From assembly GCA_036397065.1 (NCBI GenBank), contig DASWJP010000099.1:16275-80274 (forward strand): a DNA stretch of 64,000 nt, in the 5' to 3' direction. Below, piece after piece: positions 25,182 through 35,971 of this stretch. A program made the position numbers and the translations under genes. Source of the DNA: JAJFGI01 sp036397065. Its GTDB lineage: Bacteria; Pseudomonadota; Alphaproteobacteria; Kiloniellales; J153. The notes beneath the pieces were generated by a model. The model saw nothing but the letters and a program-made list of their open reading frames with translations, did not search any database and was not told where the DNA came from. Within the stretch, counting starts at the first letter, position 1; each line of letters begins with the position of its first letter.

Positions 25182-25591
25182 AGCCCTTCCCCATCACCCT
25201 GTGTGCGAGGCAGCACACCTTTTGGACTTTACCCCCAGGTCCGTACGGTGCTCCCCAAAAGCCACCGCTACCTCGCGACGTTAGGAAGATATTTACAGGG
25301 CATTAACACGAATGTCAAAAGAAAAAGCGGCGTATTTTAAGTAAAATTAACTATATCTACAAAAACACATATATTATTTACCATTAAAATCATCAAATCA
25401 CAGTTATTTACAAGAATACGCAGAAATTATTGTCGAACAAAAAGTTATTATGTTAACCACGTGATAATCACCATGAAGTCGATTGGGCTTTATTATGGGA
25501 TGATCTTGTGGCGGAGCCGGTGGGAATTTCCGGTCCATTCTCTCTGGCCACACCCTGGCATGAACGGCCGGAAGCGGGCATATAGAGGGGC
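25182..25591. other. Divergent intergenic region sleB/uvrB with AT-rich island
   Basis: No gene is seen in these 410 bases. GTGTGC (25201-25206) and GCACAC (25213-25218) form an inverted repeat near sleB. From about 25305 to 25500 the base composition drops to roughly 30 % GC, far below the surroundings. This part contains TTAACCAC and the 12-mer AAGTTATTATGT (25442-25453), which also occurs in the AT-rich gap at 42184-42195. Promoters for both flanking genes are expected here. I saw no alphaproteobacterial LexA box (GTTC-N7-GTTC). Confidence 0.6.
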
Positions 25592-27736
<2,145 letters not shown>

Positions 27737-27770
27737 ACGCCCGCCAACATACACAGGAGACTTGAACGAT

Positions 27771-28562
27771 ATGCTGGTCGAACAGATCTGGACCGCCAAC
27801 ACCTTCCGCAACTTCAACTACCTGATCGCCTGTCCGGAGACAGGCGAGGCGCTGGCTATCGATCCGCTGGACCATAAAAAGTGCCTGGACGCCGCCAAGG
27901 CCAAGGGCTGGGAGATCACCCAGATTCTCAATACCCACGAGCACGAGGACCATATCGGCGGCAACCGGGCCGTGGCCGCGGCGACCGGCGCCAAGGTGCT
28001 GGCCCATCGCAACGCCAAGGGCAAGATCCCGGACATGGCGCGCGGGCTTGGCGCCGGCGATGTGATCAAGATCGGCCGGACGGTGGAGCTGGAGGTCCTC
28101 GATACGCCCGGCCATACCATGAGCCACGTGTGCCTGCAGGCGCACGGCGACGAGGCGGCGCTGTTTTGCGGCGATACTCTGTTCAACGCCGGGGCCGGCA
28201 ACTGCCACCACGGCGGCCATCCGGCCGAGCTGTACCAGACCTTCGCCCGGCAGCTGGCCAAGTTGCCGGATGAGACCCGCGTCTATCCAGGGCACGACTA
28301 TATCGCCAACAACCTGAAATTCACTTTGGACCGGGAGCCGGACAACAAGCGAGCCCCGGGCCTGCTGGCCGAGGTGGAAAACCAGGACCCGTCCCATCCC
28401 CTGGTCACCACCCTGGCCCTGGAGAAGGAGATCAACACCTTCTTCCGTCTGCACTCGCCAGGGGTCATCGCCCGCCTGCGCGAGGCGTTCCCGGACCTGC
28501 CGGATCAGCCGGACGAGAAAACCGTGTTTCTGCGCCTGCGCAAACTGCGGAACAGCTGGTAA
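27771..28562 (+). CDS. gloB: Hydroxyacylglutathione hydrolase (glyoxalase II)
   Basis: GloB hydrolyses S-lactoylglutathione to lactate and glutathione, the second step of methylglyoxal detoxification. The 263-residue metallo-beta-lactamase-fold protein has the binuclear metal motif THEHEDH (55-61), further ligands in DTPGHTMSH and CGDTLF, and the glutathione-binding C-terminal helices ending in FLRLRKLRNSW. CACAGGAGA lies 12 bases before ATG 27771. The gene is 34 bases after uvrB and may be read through from it. A palindromic TTAAGGT...ACCTTAA element follows. Confidence 0.95.
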   Translation: MLVEQIWTANTFRNFNYLIACPETGEALAIDPLDHKKCLDAAKAKGWEITQILNTHEHEDHIGGNRAVAAATGAKVLAHRNAKGKIPDMARGLGAGDVIKIGRTVELEVLDTPGHTMSHVCLQAHGDEAALFCGDTLFNAGAGNCHHGGHPAELYQTFARQLAKLPDETRVYPGHDYIANNLKFTLDREPDNKRAPGLLAEVENQDPSHPLVTTLALEKEINTFFRLHSPGVIARLREAFPDLPDQPDEKTVFLRLRKLRNSW

Positions 28563-28565
28563 GCA

Positions 28566-28583
28566 TTAAGGTTAACACCTTAA
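28566..28583. repeat. AT-rich inverted repeat after gloB
   Basis: TTAAGGT (28566-28572) and ACCTTAA (28577-28583) pair perfectly around TAAC, four bases after the gloB stop codon. There is no T tract, so it is not a classical terminator. It could be a weak terminator, an mRNA 3'-end stabiliser or a protein site for the following gene. Confidence 0.4.
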
Positions 28584-28667
28584 GTCCGGCCGGCGGCCCT
28601 ACACACTATCGAAAGCATCCTCTGCCATCCTGGAGTCCTCCCTTTAGCTCATTAGGAGGGCATGGGG

Positions 28668-29108
28668 ATGCATGGGCTCGGTATGAATCGGATCGGCGGT
28701 TGCTGCGCGGCGGTGGGTTTGATGGCCACCCTCGGCGCATGCGCCCTGAGCGATCGGGCCGAGACCCTCTACCACCGCCAGCACCGGGTGGCCGCCGCCC
28801 TGGCCGAAACCATTGTCATCAATGAAACGCGGGATCCGCTGTTGGCGGACTCCCTGTACGGCACCGAAACGGACCTGAACGAGGCTTGCGCCCCCTTGCG
28901 CCGCGCCGGTTATCTGCGCTTTCAAGACGAGGAGATCGACAGCGCGCTGGAGTGGGAGATCGTCAACGCCCTGGATGGCTGCGCCGCGAAAACCGACCAG
29001 ACCGAGACATTGCTGTGGCGGATCAGCCCTGAAATCACCGCCTTCTTCCTGCCGTCGCCATCGACGGTCACGACTCAAGCCTCACGATTGACCCGATCGC
29101 CGCGATAA
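28668..29108 (+). CDS. Hypothetical lipoprotein
   Basis: I do not recognise the family. The 146-residue product has a short signal sequence with a lipobox-like TLGAC near residue 25, so it is probably a lipoprotein. The mature part is acidic and helical with two more cysteines (EACAPL and DGCAAK). I chose ATG 28668 because AGGAGG (28654-28659) is correctly spaced for it but too close to ATG 28662. The AGGAGG can pair with CCTCC about 18 bases upstream, so the ribosome binding site may be partly occluded. It stands between gloB and msrB. Confidence 0.65.
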   Translation: MHGLGMNRIGGCCAAVGLMATLGACALSDRAETLYHRQHRVAAALAETIVINETRDPLLADSLYGTETDLNEACAPLRRAGYLRFQDEEIDSALEWEIVNALDGCAAKTDQTETLLWRISPEITAFFLPSPSTVTTQASRLTRSPR

Positions 29109-29212
29109 CGCTCTCGCGCGCCTCAACCGCCGCCCAAGCCACCCAAGCCCTCTCGCGTCCGCGCATCCGGGACGCTATGCTGTCGGCCTCAACCCAGGGG
29201 AGACAGGTAACC

Positions 29213-29635
29213 ATGGCCGATGCCGACACACCGGTAAAAGTCGTGAAATCCGATGAGGAGTGGCGGCGCCAGCTTACGCCCGAGCAATACCGGGTGGCGC
29301 GGCGCAAAGGCACCGAGCGCCCCTTCACCGGCGAGTATAATGAATGCAAGACACCCGGCACCTATCGCTGCGTGTGCTGCGATCAGCCGCTGTTCGATGC
29401 CGCCGCCAAATTCGATTCCGGAACCGGCTGGCCCTCTTTCACGGCCCCGATCTCCGAGCACGCGGTGAAACAGGAGACCGACCAGACCCTGTGGATGGTG
29501 CGCACCGAGGTTCTGTGCGCGCGGTGCGATGCCCACCTCGGCCACGTCTTCGACGACGGGCCGGCGCCGACGGGCCAGCGGTTCTGCATGAACTCGGTCG
29601 CTCTCACGCTCAAGCCGGACGGCAGCGACTCCTGA
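29213..29635 (+). CDS. msrB: Peptide-methionine (R)-S-oxide reductase MsrB
   Basis: MsrB reduces methionine-R-sulfoxide in proteins. The 140-residue protein has the two zinc-binding CxxC pairs (C53/C56 and C102/C105), the substrate-binding GTGWPSF (70-76), HLGHVFDDGP, and the catalytic C125 in GQRFCMNS. No MsrA domain is fused. GGGGAGACAGG lies before ATG 29213. The protein is probably cytoplasmic, as no signal peptide is seen. Confidence 0.96.
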   Translation: MADADTPVKVVKSDEEWRRQLTPEQYRVARRKGTERPFTGEYNECKTPGTYRCVCCDQPLFDAAAKFDSGTGWPSFTAPISEHAVKQETDQTLWMVRTEVLCARCDAHLGHVFDDGPAPTGQRFCMNSVALTLKPDGSDS

Positions 29636-29744
29636 TCCGCCGGTCCGCATTAGCCCATTGAATTCGGTGCCCCTCAACCGCATCTACGGGTAGGCCGCGG
29701 CTGGACGTCGCTCCTGCTCCGGCGGCACTGGCTCAGCGGAACCC

Positions 29745-30737
29745 ATGTTTTATCTTTTCGTCGCAGCAGGCCTTTTCTTGCTCTTAGCTGGCGGCGATGC
29801 GCTGGTCCGCGGCGCCGTGGGCTTGGCCAAGCTTCTCGGCGTCTCGCCGCTGGTCATCAGCCTGACCATTGTCGCTTATGGCACCAGCGCGCCCGAATTA
29901 CTGGTCAGCTTGGATGCCTTTCTCTCCGGAGCGCCGGATATCGCCGTCGGCAATGTCGTCGGCTCGAACATCGCCAACATCCTGTTGATCGTCAGCTGCG
30001 GTGCCCTGATTTCGCCGATGACCTGGCAACGCGGGGCGATGCGGGTGGACAATACGGTCATGCTGGCCGCCAGCGCCGCTCTGGTTCTTCTCGGCCTCGG
30101 CAGCGGTCTCCTGACGGTTTGGAGCGGCAGCGCCATGCTGGCCCTGCTAGCCGCCTACACCGTATGGCAGTACCGAGCGGCGCGACGTTGGCGGTCGCGG
30201 CCCGATGGCGGGACAGGCCTTCGCACCGGTGAGTGCACTCCAGCGAAGGCGAAGACAACGAGCCTGTGGCGTCCACTGCTGACCTTGCTCTGCGGGCTCA
30301 TCGGGGTCAGCGCGGGCAGTCATCTCCTGGTCACCGGAGCCGTCGGATTGGCCCAAAATTTTGGCATTCCGGAGGCCACAATTGGCCTGACCCTGGTCGC
30401 CGTCGGCACCTCGCTGCCCGAGTTGGCAACCACCTTGGTCGCCGCTTGCCGGCGCCATGCCGACGTGGCGCTGGGCAATGTGGTCGGCTCGAACATATTC
30501 AACATTCTCGGCATCCTGGGCCTGGTACCGGTCTTCGGCACCCTGCGAATTCCTGAGTCGATGATTGCCGTCGATCTTTGGGTCATGCTCGGAACTACCG
30601 TGCTCTTCGTCGCCTGGATGACCGCGCGCCGCTCCTTTGGCCGTGGCCTGGGCGCGCTCAGCCTCATCGCCTACGCCGCCTATATTCTCTATCAATACAG
30701 CGGTGCCCCGAATATCCCGATAACACCCGTGAACTGA
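29745..30737 (+). CDS. Calcium/sodium antiporter, CaCA family (YrbG-like)
   Basis: A 330-residue inner-membrane cation/Ca2+ exchanger. It has about ten hydrophobic helices and the two inverted alpha-repeats that form the ion site: GTSAPEL...NVVGSNIANI (about 46-77) and GTSLPEL...NVVGSNIFNI (about 222-252). A charged loop (about 148-175) separates the halves. The length and motifs fit the YrbG/CAX-like bacterial exchanger group. It has no evident operon partner; the next gene starts 50 bases later but encodes a cytosolic reductase. Confidence 0.93.
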   Translation: MFYLFVAAGLFLLLAGGDALVRGAVGLAKLLGVSPLVISLTIVAYGTSAPELLVSLDAFLSGAPDIAVGNVVGSNIANILLIVSCGALISPMTWQRGAMRVDNTVMLAASAALVLLGLGSGLLTVWSGSAMLALLAAYTVWQYRAARRWRSRPDGGTGLRTGECTPAKAKTTSLWRPLLTLLCGLIGVSAGSHLLVTGAVGLAQNFGIPEATIGLTLVAVGTSLPELATTLVAACRRHADVALGNVVGSNIFNILGILGLVPVFGTLRIPESMIAVDLWVMLGTTVLFVAWMTARRSFGRGLGALSLIAYAAYILYQYSGAPNIPITPVN

Positions 30738-30787
30738 CCGGTCGCCCGCCGGCCTAGGCATACTTGTGCGGACGCAGCCCCTCCTGC

Positions 30788-31609
30788 ATGCTCGCCGCCA
30801 TGGCAGCCAGGCAAAAGGAACCGTCCGTCTTGCAACGCCACCCGGATGATACCCCGCGGGCCGTTCTGGTGACCGGTGCCGCGCGGCGGATCGGCCGGGC
30901 GATCGCGCTCGATTTCGCCCGCCAGGGTTGGGCGGTGGCCGTTCACTACAACACCTCCGCCGACGATGCCGCCGCCGTGGTGCGCGAGATCGAACAGGGT
31001 GGTGGCCGCGCCATCGCGCTGGCAGCCGATCTGGCCCGCGAAGCCGAAACGCAGACCTTGCTGCCGCGCGCCAGCGAAGCGCTTGGACCCATCGGTTGTC
31101 TGGTGAACAACGCCTCCACATTCGAATCCGATACGGCGGCCACGGCCACGCGGGAAAGCTGGGATCAACATCTTGAGCCCAACCTGCGGGCGCCGTTCGT
31201 GCTCTCGCAAGCTTTCGCACGCGCGCTGCCGGCGGATGCCGGCGGCGCGATCATCAACATGCTGGATCAGCGCGTGTGGAATCTGACGCCATACTTCATG
31301 AGCTATACGATTTCGAAGGCGGCGCTGTGGACTCTCACGCAAACTCTGGCGTTGGCCTTGGCCCCGCGCATCCGGGTGAACGGGATCGGTCCCGGCCCGG
31401 CCATGCCCAGCGCGCACCAAACCGATGCGGAATTCACCAGACAATTCAATATGATGCCCTTGGGCCGCGGCACGTCCCCGGAAGAAATTTGCACGGCGGT
31501 GCGCTTTATTCTTGCGGCCCCATCCATGACCGGCCAGATGATCGCCCTCGACGGCGGTCAGCATCTGGCGTGGTCGCAACCCAACGATGCCGGCGGTGAC
31601 AGGTATTAG
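30788..31609 (+). CDS. Short-chain dehydrogenase, pteridine reductase / FolM-like
   Basis: A 273-residue classical SDR. The cofactor motif is TGAARRIGRA, the variant with two arginines typical of pteridine and dihydromonapterin reductases. The NNAS motif and catalytic YTISK follow, and the C-terminus has MTGQMIALDGGQHL. It directly precedes folB (gap 42 bases), which supports a role in pterin or folate reduction. ATG 30788 is chosen; ATG 30800 or TTG 30764 are alternatives with equally weak ribosome binding sites. Confidence 0.85.
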   Translation: MLAAMAARQKEPSVLQRHPDDTPRAVLVTGAARRIGRAIALDFARQGWAVAVHYNTSADDAAAVVREIEQGGGRAIALAADLAREAETQTLLPRASEALGPIGCLVNNASTFESDTAATATRESWDQHLEPNLRAPFVLSQAFARALPADAGGAIINMLDQRVWNLTPYFMSYTISKAALWTLTQTLALALAPRIRVNGIGPGPAMPSAHQTDAEFTRQFNMMPLGRGTSPEEICTAVRFILAAPSMTGQMIALDGGQHLAWSQPNDAGGDRY

Positions 31610-31651
31610 GATGAAATCCGCCACCAGCAACACAAGGATCTGAACGGGACC

Positions 31652-32098
31652 ATGGCAAACAAGACGCAAAAGAAATCGCCGCATGAGCACGGCGATGTCA
31701 TTTACAACGCGTCATTCGCACAACCGCCAATGCGCGCGGTACGACAGCGCATCCTCATCAACGACCTGACAGTCGCCTGCCGCATCGGTGTCACCGACAA
31801 GGAGCGCGCCCAACATCAGCGCTTGCGCATCAACCTGACCTTGGATGTGCAGCCGTCGTTGCCACGACTCGATCGCATCGGCGAGGTGGTCGACTACGGC
31901 GCTTTGGCCGCCAGGGTTCGCGAAGTGTGTGCCGAGGCCGAGGTCCGTTTGCTCGAAAGCCTGGCCGGACAGCTGGCCGGTACGTGTTTCGAGGACAGCC
32001 GGGTGCAGCGCGCCCGCGTGCGTATCGAGAAGCTTGACCGCTATACGGATATGTTCGCCATCGGCTGTGAGACCACCTTTGAACGGGCCGGAGCGTAA
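31652..32098 (+). CDS. folB: Dihydroneopterin aldolase
   Basis: FolB cleaves 7,8-dihydroneopterin to 6-hydroxymethyl-dihydropterin and glycolaldehyde in folate synthesis. The 148-residue protein has the tunnelling fold: ILINDLTVACRIGVTDKER, the substrate-anchoring glutamate in LLESLAGQLA, and the catalytic lysine region VRIEKLDRYTD. It carries a 25-residue N-terminal extension before the domain. It follows the FolM-like SDR on the same strand. The 427 bases after it are non-coding on this strand. Confidence 0.93.
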   Translation: MANKTQKKSPHEHGDVIYNASFAQPPMRAVRQRILINDLTVACRIGVTDKERAQHQRLRINLTLDVQPSLPRLDRIGEVVDYGALAARVREVCAEAEVRLLESLAGQLAGTCFEDSRVQRARVRIEKLDRYTDMFAIGCETTFERAGA

Positions 32099-32525
32099 CC
32101 GCCCGATCGTCAGCGGCACAGCCCTAAGCCATTGCCAATGCGGAGATTCTTTTCCAACACTCGCAAAAGTTTTACACAGGGGCATTTGGACGCCCCGGCC
32201 AGCGTGGGCCTTATGCCACGCCTTTCTCGTTGTGACAGTTTCTTTACGCTTGACTTCATTTTAAATATTCAAAATCAATTACCTACAGACACTGCCTATT
32301 TTTTGGGCAGGTCGATCAAAAGCTTGAATTCCTGGGCCAGCCGGGACTGCATGGCGGAGATGCGCACAGACTTATCCACCGAACTCGTGGATAGATTAAC
32401 CATGCGGTGACCAACCTCTTGTCAGTACTCACACAATTGCAACAATACCGGGGCTATCGCGAAGATTCATCGCGTGCGCGCCGGGCACCCGCGAAGACGA
32501 TCTCGACTGCGAGGGCGTGCTGACC
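32099..32525. other. Intergenic region folB/uvrC
   Basis: No large gene is present. The first 130 bases resemble ordinary spacer. From about 32225 to 32300 the sequence is AT-rich. A small leftward ORF occupies 32296-32403. TTAACCAT (32396-32403), resembling a CtrA half-site, covers its start codon. The uvrC promoter must lie in the right-hand part. CTGCC (32292-32296) and GGCAG (32306-32310) can form a hairpin around a T-rich loop. Confidence 0.55.
32296..32403 (-). CDS. Possible small protein, 35 residues
   Basis: A leftward ORF of 36 codons from ATG 32401-32403 to TAG 32296-32298 lies antisense in the gap upstream of uvrC. AAGAGG is placed 11 bases before the start. The predicted peptide begins MVNLSTSSVDKSVRISAM and ends LLIDLPKK; the middle could form an amphipathic helix (SRLAQEFKLLIDL). 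I know no homologue. A fragment of a decayed gene or chance are real alternatives. Confidence 0.3.
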   Translation of the reverse strand: MVNLSTSSVDKSVRISAMQSRLAQEFKLLIDLPKK

Positions 32526-34589
32526 ATGTCCACCGCGAAGTCACCCCATCGACCGCGACGCCGAAGCACGGGCAAGTCCGGCCCGACCGCCACGGGCCCG
32601 ATTGCTGAAACCCCGACTGCCGATGACCCGACTGCCGATACCCGGGCCACCGATACCGCGTTTGCGGATGATCCTGCGGTAGTCGCTCTTGACGACAGCG
32701 ACAACGCCGAAAACGCCGGCCATCTGGCGGCCGGTGTTGCGGTCCTGATCGCCGCAGTAAAAACGCTTCCGTCGAGTCCGGGTGTCTACCGCATGCTCGA
32801 TCGCAAGGGCGATGCATTGTATGTCGGTAAAGCGAAGGTCCTGAAGAAGCGCGTCGCGTCGTATTGCCAACCGGCGAAGATGCCGCGCCGATTGCAGCGC
32901 ATGATCGCCTCCACCGTTGCGTTGGAAGTGGTGACGACGCATACGGAAATGGAAGCGCTGCTGCTCGAAGGCAATCTGATCAAGCGCCTGAAGCCACGTT
33001 ACAACGTTTTGCTGCGTGACGATAAGTCCTTCCCCTATATCGTTATTTCCGGCGATACCGATTTTCCGCAAGTGGCCAAGCACCGCGGCGCCAAGGATGA
33101 TGTGGGCACATACTTCGGTCCATTCGCATCGGCCGGTGCCGTCAATCGAACGATCACCGCGCTGGAACGGGTGTTTCTCTTGCGCTCGTGTTCCGATGCG
33201 GTATTCGCCGCTCGCACGCGCCCGTGTCTGATGTATCAAATCAAGCGCTGCTCGGCGCCGTGCGTCGGCCGCATCAGCAAATCCGGCTACGACGAATTGG
33301 TCGACCAAGCACGCGATTTTTTGAGCGGCCGCTCGAAGAGCATCCAACAACGTCTGGCCACAGCCATGCAGACCGCCTCCGAGGATCTCGATTACGAGGC
33401 GGCGGCGGCCTATCGGGACCGCATTCGCGCCTTGACGCAAATTCAGGCGCACCAGGACATCAACGTCCGCGGCTTTGAGGATGGCGATGTCATTGCCGCG
33501 CACCAGGACGGCGGGCAAACCTGCATTCAAGTCTTCTTCTTCCGCGCCGGTCAGAACTACGGCAACCGGGCCTACTTCCCGATCCACGACCGCGGGCTGG
33601 AGCCTGGCGCCGTCCTGACCGCCTTCATCGGCCAGTTCTACGACAACAAGCCGGTTCCCCCGCAGGTTCTGGTCAGCCACCGGCTGGACGAGCACGCCCT
33701 GGTGGCGGAGGCCCTGTCGTTTCGCGCCGGCTGCAAGGTGGATGTCCTCAAGCCGAGCCGCGGCGCCAAACGCAAGCTGGTCGATCACGCCCTGGCGAAT
33801 GCGCGCGATGCCCTGGCCCGGCGGCTGGCGGAAAGCAGCACCCAGCGCCGCCTGCTGGAGGATTTGGCCGGGCGCCTCGGCCTGGACGCGCCACCGGAGC
33901 GCATCGAGGTCTACGACAACAGCCATACCCAAGGAGCGCAGCCCTACGGCGCCATGATCGTCGCCGGATCGGAGGGGTTCATCAAGAAGGCCTACCGCAA
34001 GTTCCGCATCCGGCAAGACATCACGGGCGAAGGTGCGGCCGATGCCGCCACCGCCGACGATTACGCCATGATGCGCGAAGTGCTCTCCCGCCGCTTCGCC
34101 CGGGCCCTGAAGGAAGATCCGGAACGCGGCGGCGACCAGTGGCCGGATCTGATTCTGCTCGACGGCGGCCGCGGTCAGCTTTCGGCGGGCCAGGAGGTGC
34201 TGGCCGATCTTGGCCTGACGGACCTGTCCTTGGCCGCCGTGGCCAAGGGCCCCGATCGAAATGCCGGGCGCGAGCGTATCTTCCTGCCCGGCCGGCCGCC
34301 CTTGTTGCTGGAGCCGCGCGATCCGGTGCTCTACTACCTGCAACGTCTGCGCGACGAGGCGCATCGCTTCGCCATCGGCAGCCACCGCGCCGGCCGCAGC
34401 AAGGCGCGCCTGCGCTCCGTGCTCGACGACGTTCCGGGCATCGGCGGCAAGCGGAAGAAAGCGTTGCTGCATCATTTCGGATCGGCGCAAGCGGTGGCGC
34501 GCGCCGGCCTGGCCGATCTGGCGGCGGTGAAAGGCATCAGTCATGGCGTGGCCCAGAAAATCTATGGCCATTTTCACACCGAAGATTAG
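32526..34589 (+). CDS. uvrC: Excinuclease ABC subunit UvrC
   Basis: UvrC makes the dual incisions of nucleotide excision repair. The 687-residue protein has a GIY-YIG domain (PGVYRML...ALYVGKA, about 85-105) for the 3' cut, a cysteine-rich RPCLMYQIKRCSAPC segment, a UVR motif (about 280-310) that binds UvrB, an RNase H-like domain (YDNSHTQGAQPYGAMIV, LILLDGGRGQL) for the 5' cut and a C-terminal helix-hairpin-helix (VPGIGGKRKKALL). About 70 residues at the N-terminus are low-complexity, rich in T, A, D and P, and partly encoded by a 15-base tandem repeat; most UvrC proteins lack so long an extension. ATG 32526 follows GAGGG. Confidence 0.97.
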   Translation: MSTAKSPHRPRRRSTGKSGPTATGPIAETPTADDPTADTRATDTAFADDPAVVALDDSDNAENAGHLAAGVAVLIAAVKTLPSSPGVYRMLDRKGDALYVGKAKVLKKRVASYCQPAKMPRRLQRMIASTVALEVVTTHTEMEALLLEGNLIKRLKPRYNVLLRDDKSFPYIVISGDTDFPQVAKHRGAKDDVGTYFGPFASAGAVNRTITALERVFLLRSCSDAVFAARTRPCLMYQIKRCSAPCVGRISKSGYDELVDQARDFLSGRSKSIQQRLATAMQTASEDLDYEAAAAYRDRIRALTQIQAHQDINVRGFEDGDVIAAHQDGGQTCIQVFFFRAGQNYGNRAYFPIHDRGLEPGAVLTAFIGQFYDNKPVPPQVLVSHRLDEHALVAEALSFRAGCKVDVLKPSRGAKRKLVDHALANARDALARRLAESSTQRRLLEDLAGRLGLDAPPERIEVYDNSHTQGAQPYGAMIVAGSEGFIKKAYRKFRIRQDITGEGAADAATADDYAMMREVLSRRFARALKEDPERGGDQWPDLILLDGGRGQLSAGQEVLADLGLTDLSLAAVAKGPDRNAGRERIFLPGRPPLLLEPRDPVLYYLQRLRDEAHRFAIGSHRAGRSKARLRSVLDDVPGIGGKRKKALLHHFGSAQAVARAGLADLAAVKGISHGVAQKIYGHFHTED
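32612..32639 (+). repeat. Tandem repeat within the uvrC N-terminal extension
   Basis: CCCGACTGCCGAT occurs at 32612-32624 and 32627-32639 with a period of 15 bases, and a degenerate third unit follows. It encodes the repeated PTAD residues of the UvrC extension. The period keeps the reading frame, so expansion or contraction would change only the length of the disordered tail. Confidence 0.8.
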
Positions 34590-34733
34590 GGCCGGCGTTT
34601 AAGGCCAGCGATGAGACATTCGTTCCGCGCAGGTGTGCCATGCGCGCGAATGTGATCCTGGGTCCGGCACGTCAATGTGTGCTAGAATAATTTATCCAGC
34701 CCGTCCAAGAGTTCGTTTGTTCGATTCTGAACC

Positions 34734-35306
34734 ATGCTGACCAAATTACCCAACATCCTCACCCTGTCGCGGATCGCCACGATTCCGATTCTCGTGGCGC
34801 TGCTGTATTTCCACAGCCCGCTCACCCGGTGGGTGGCGCTCCTGCTCTTTTCCCTCGCCGGTCTTACCGACTATCTGGACGGCTATCTGGCGCGCAACCG
34901 TGGCCAGGTTTCCGCCCTGGGCCGCTTCCTCGATCCCATCGCCGATAAGCTCTTGGTCGCCAGCCTGATCGTCATTCTGGTCGCCATCGGGCAGATTGAA
35001 GGACTGGTGGTGATTCCTGCCATCGTCATCGTCTGCCGTGAGATTCTGGTCTCCGGTTTGCGCGAGTACCTGGCGGAGGTGAAGGTGTCCATGCCGGTCA
35101 GCCGCCTGGCCAAATGGAAGACAACGATTCAAATGCTCGCCCTAGGCTTCCTGGTGGTCGGGACCGAGGCGGGACCGGCGATCTTGCCCATGGAATGGAT
35201 CGGCGATACCGGCCTTTGGATCGCGGCCCTGCTCACCTTTGTCACCGGATACGACTATCTCGCGCGCGGATTGAAGCATATGAATTCGGATAACGGCGAG
35301 GGTTAA
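34734..35306 (+). CDS. pgsA: CDP-diacylglycerol--glycerol-3-phosphate 3-phosphatidyltransferase
   Basis: PgsA makes phosphatidylglycerophosphate, the precursor of phosphatidylglycerol and cardiolipin, in the inner membrane. The 190-residue protein has the CDP-alcohol phosphotransferase motif D49-G50-x2-A53-R54-x8-G63-x3-D67-x3-D71 complete, within six hydrophobic segments. MLTKLPNILTLSRI is the standard PgsA N-terminus. It lies 144 bases after uvrC, an association (uvrC-pgsA) seen widely in proteobacteria. The gap holds a TAGAAT with extended TG that could be a -10 box. Confidence 0.96.
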   Translation: MLTKLPNILTLSRIATIPILVALLYFHSPLTRWVALLLFSLAGLTDYLDGYLARNRGQVSALGRFLDPIADKLLVASLIVILVAIGQIEGLVVIPAIVIVCREILVSGLREYLAEVKVSMPVSRLAKWKTTIQMLALGFLVVGTEAGPAILPMEWIGDTGLWIAALLTFVTGYDYLARGLKHMNSDNGEG

Positions 35307-35405
35307 TCCGATTACAGGCTGCGGGCGGCCGCTGCCCCATGGTTGACTTTCCCGCGTATCGTCGCCTTCTTTACAGATCAAGATCACGCGGCCCCGGGAG
35401 GGATC

Positions 35406-35954
35406 ATGCCGGAAAAAGGCGCGGCGGAGCATGCCATGAAGGTGTTCGGTCTGGCCGGTTGGAGCGGCGCCGGCAAGACGACGCTGGTGTGCGCCCTGAT
35501 TCCCGCCCTGACTCGCCGCGGTTTGCGTGTTTCGACCCTGAAACACGCGCACCACGCCTTCGATATCGACACGCCGGGCAAGGATTCGTACGAGCACCGC
35601 CGGGCGGGCGCGACCGAGGTGATGGTCGCCTCGGCCAACCGATGGGCGATCGTGCACGAGCTGCGCGGCGAACCCGAGCCAGCCTCCTCCGAGTTGATCC
35701 GCCGCATGACCTCGGTCGATCTCCTGCTCATTGAGGGGTATAAGCAAGAGGCTCACGACAAATTGGAAATTCATCGGCCGTCCCTGGGCAAGCCCCTGCT
35801 CTGCACCGGCGATCCGCATGTTGTGGCCGTGGCCAGCGACGCGCCGCTGCCGGAGCTGTGCATCCCCCGACTCGACCTCAACGATGTCGAGGCCATCGCC
35901 GCCTTCATCGTCGCCCACTGCGGCCTGGACGGCCGGGCGCGCGGCGCCGCTTAG
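35406..35954 (+). CDS. mobB: Molybdopterin-guanine dinucleotide biosynthesis adaptor MobB
   Basis: MobB is a small GTPase-like protein that assists MobA in forming the guanine dinucleotide cofactor. The 182-residue protein has Walker A GWSGAGKTT (18-26), the HAHHAFDIDTPGKDSYEHRRAGA segment typical of MobB, and LLLIEGYKQE. I chose ATG 35406 since GGGAGGG lies five bases upstream; ATG 35436 would give the shorter MKVFGLAGW start common in the family. It is followed 17 bases later by moeA and forms the head of a molybdenum cofactor run with moaD and moaE. Confidence 0.93.
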   Translation: MPEKGAAEHAMKVFGLAGWSGAGKTTLVCALIPALTRRGLRVSTLKHAHHAFDIDTPGKDSYEHRRAGATEVMVASANRWAIVHELRGEPEPASSELIRRMTSVDLLLIEGYKQEAHDKLEIHRPSLGKPLLCTGDPHVVAVASDAPLPELCIPRLDLNDVEAIAAFIVAHCGLDGRARGAA

Positions 35955-35971
35955 GGGCGAGCGGTTCTGCC

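Noticed and set aside
25305..25500. AT-rich island as a replication origin
   Set aside because: No DnaA-box cluster and no dnaA, parA or repABC gene nearby; three such islands exist in the window.
25182..25591. SOS (LexA) box upstream of uvrB
   Set aside because: I found neither GTTC-N7-GTTC nor a CTGT-N8-ACAG pattern in the region.
32541..34577. A 678-codon open frame on the minus strand opposite uvrC
   Set aside because: Shadow of uvrC, for the same reason; no motif and no ribosome binding site.
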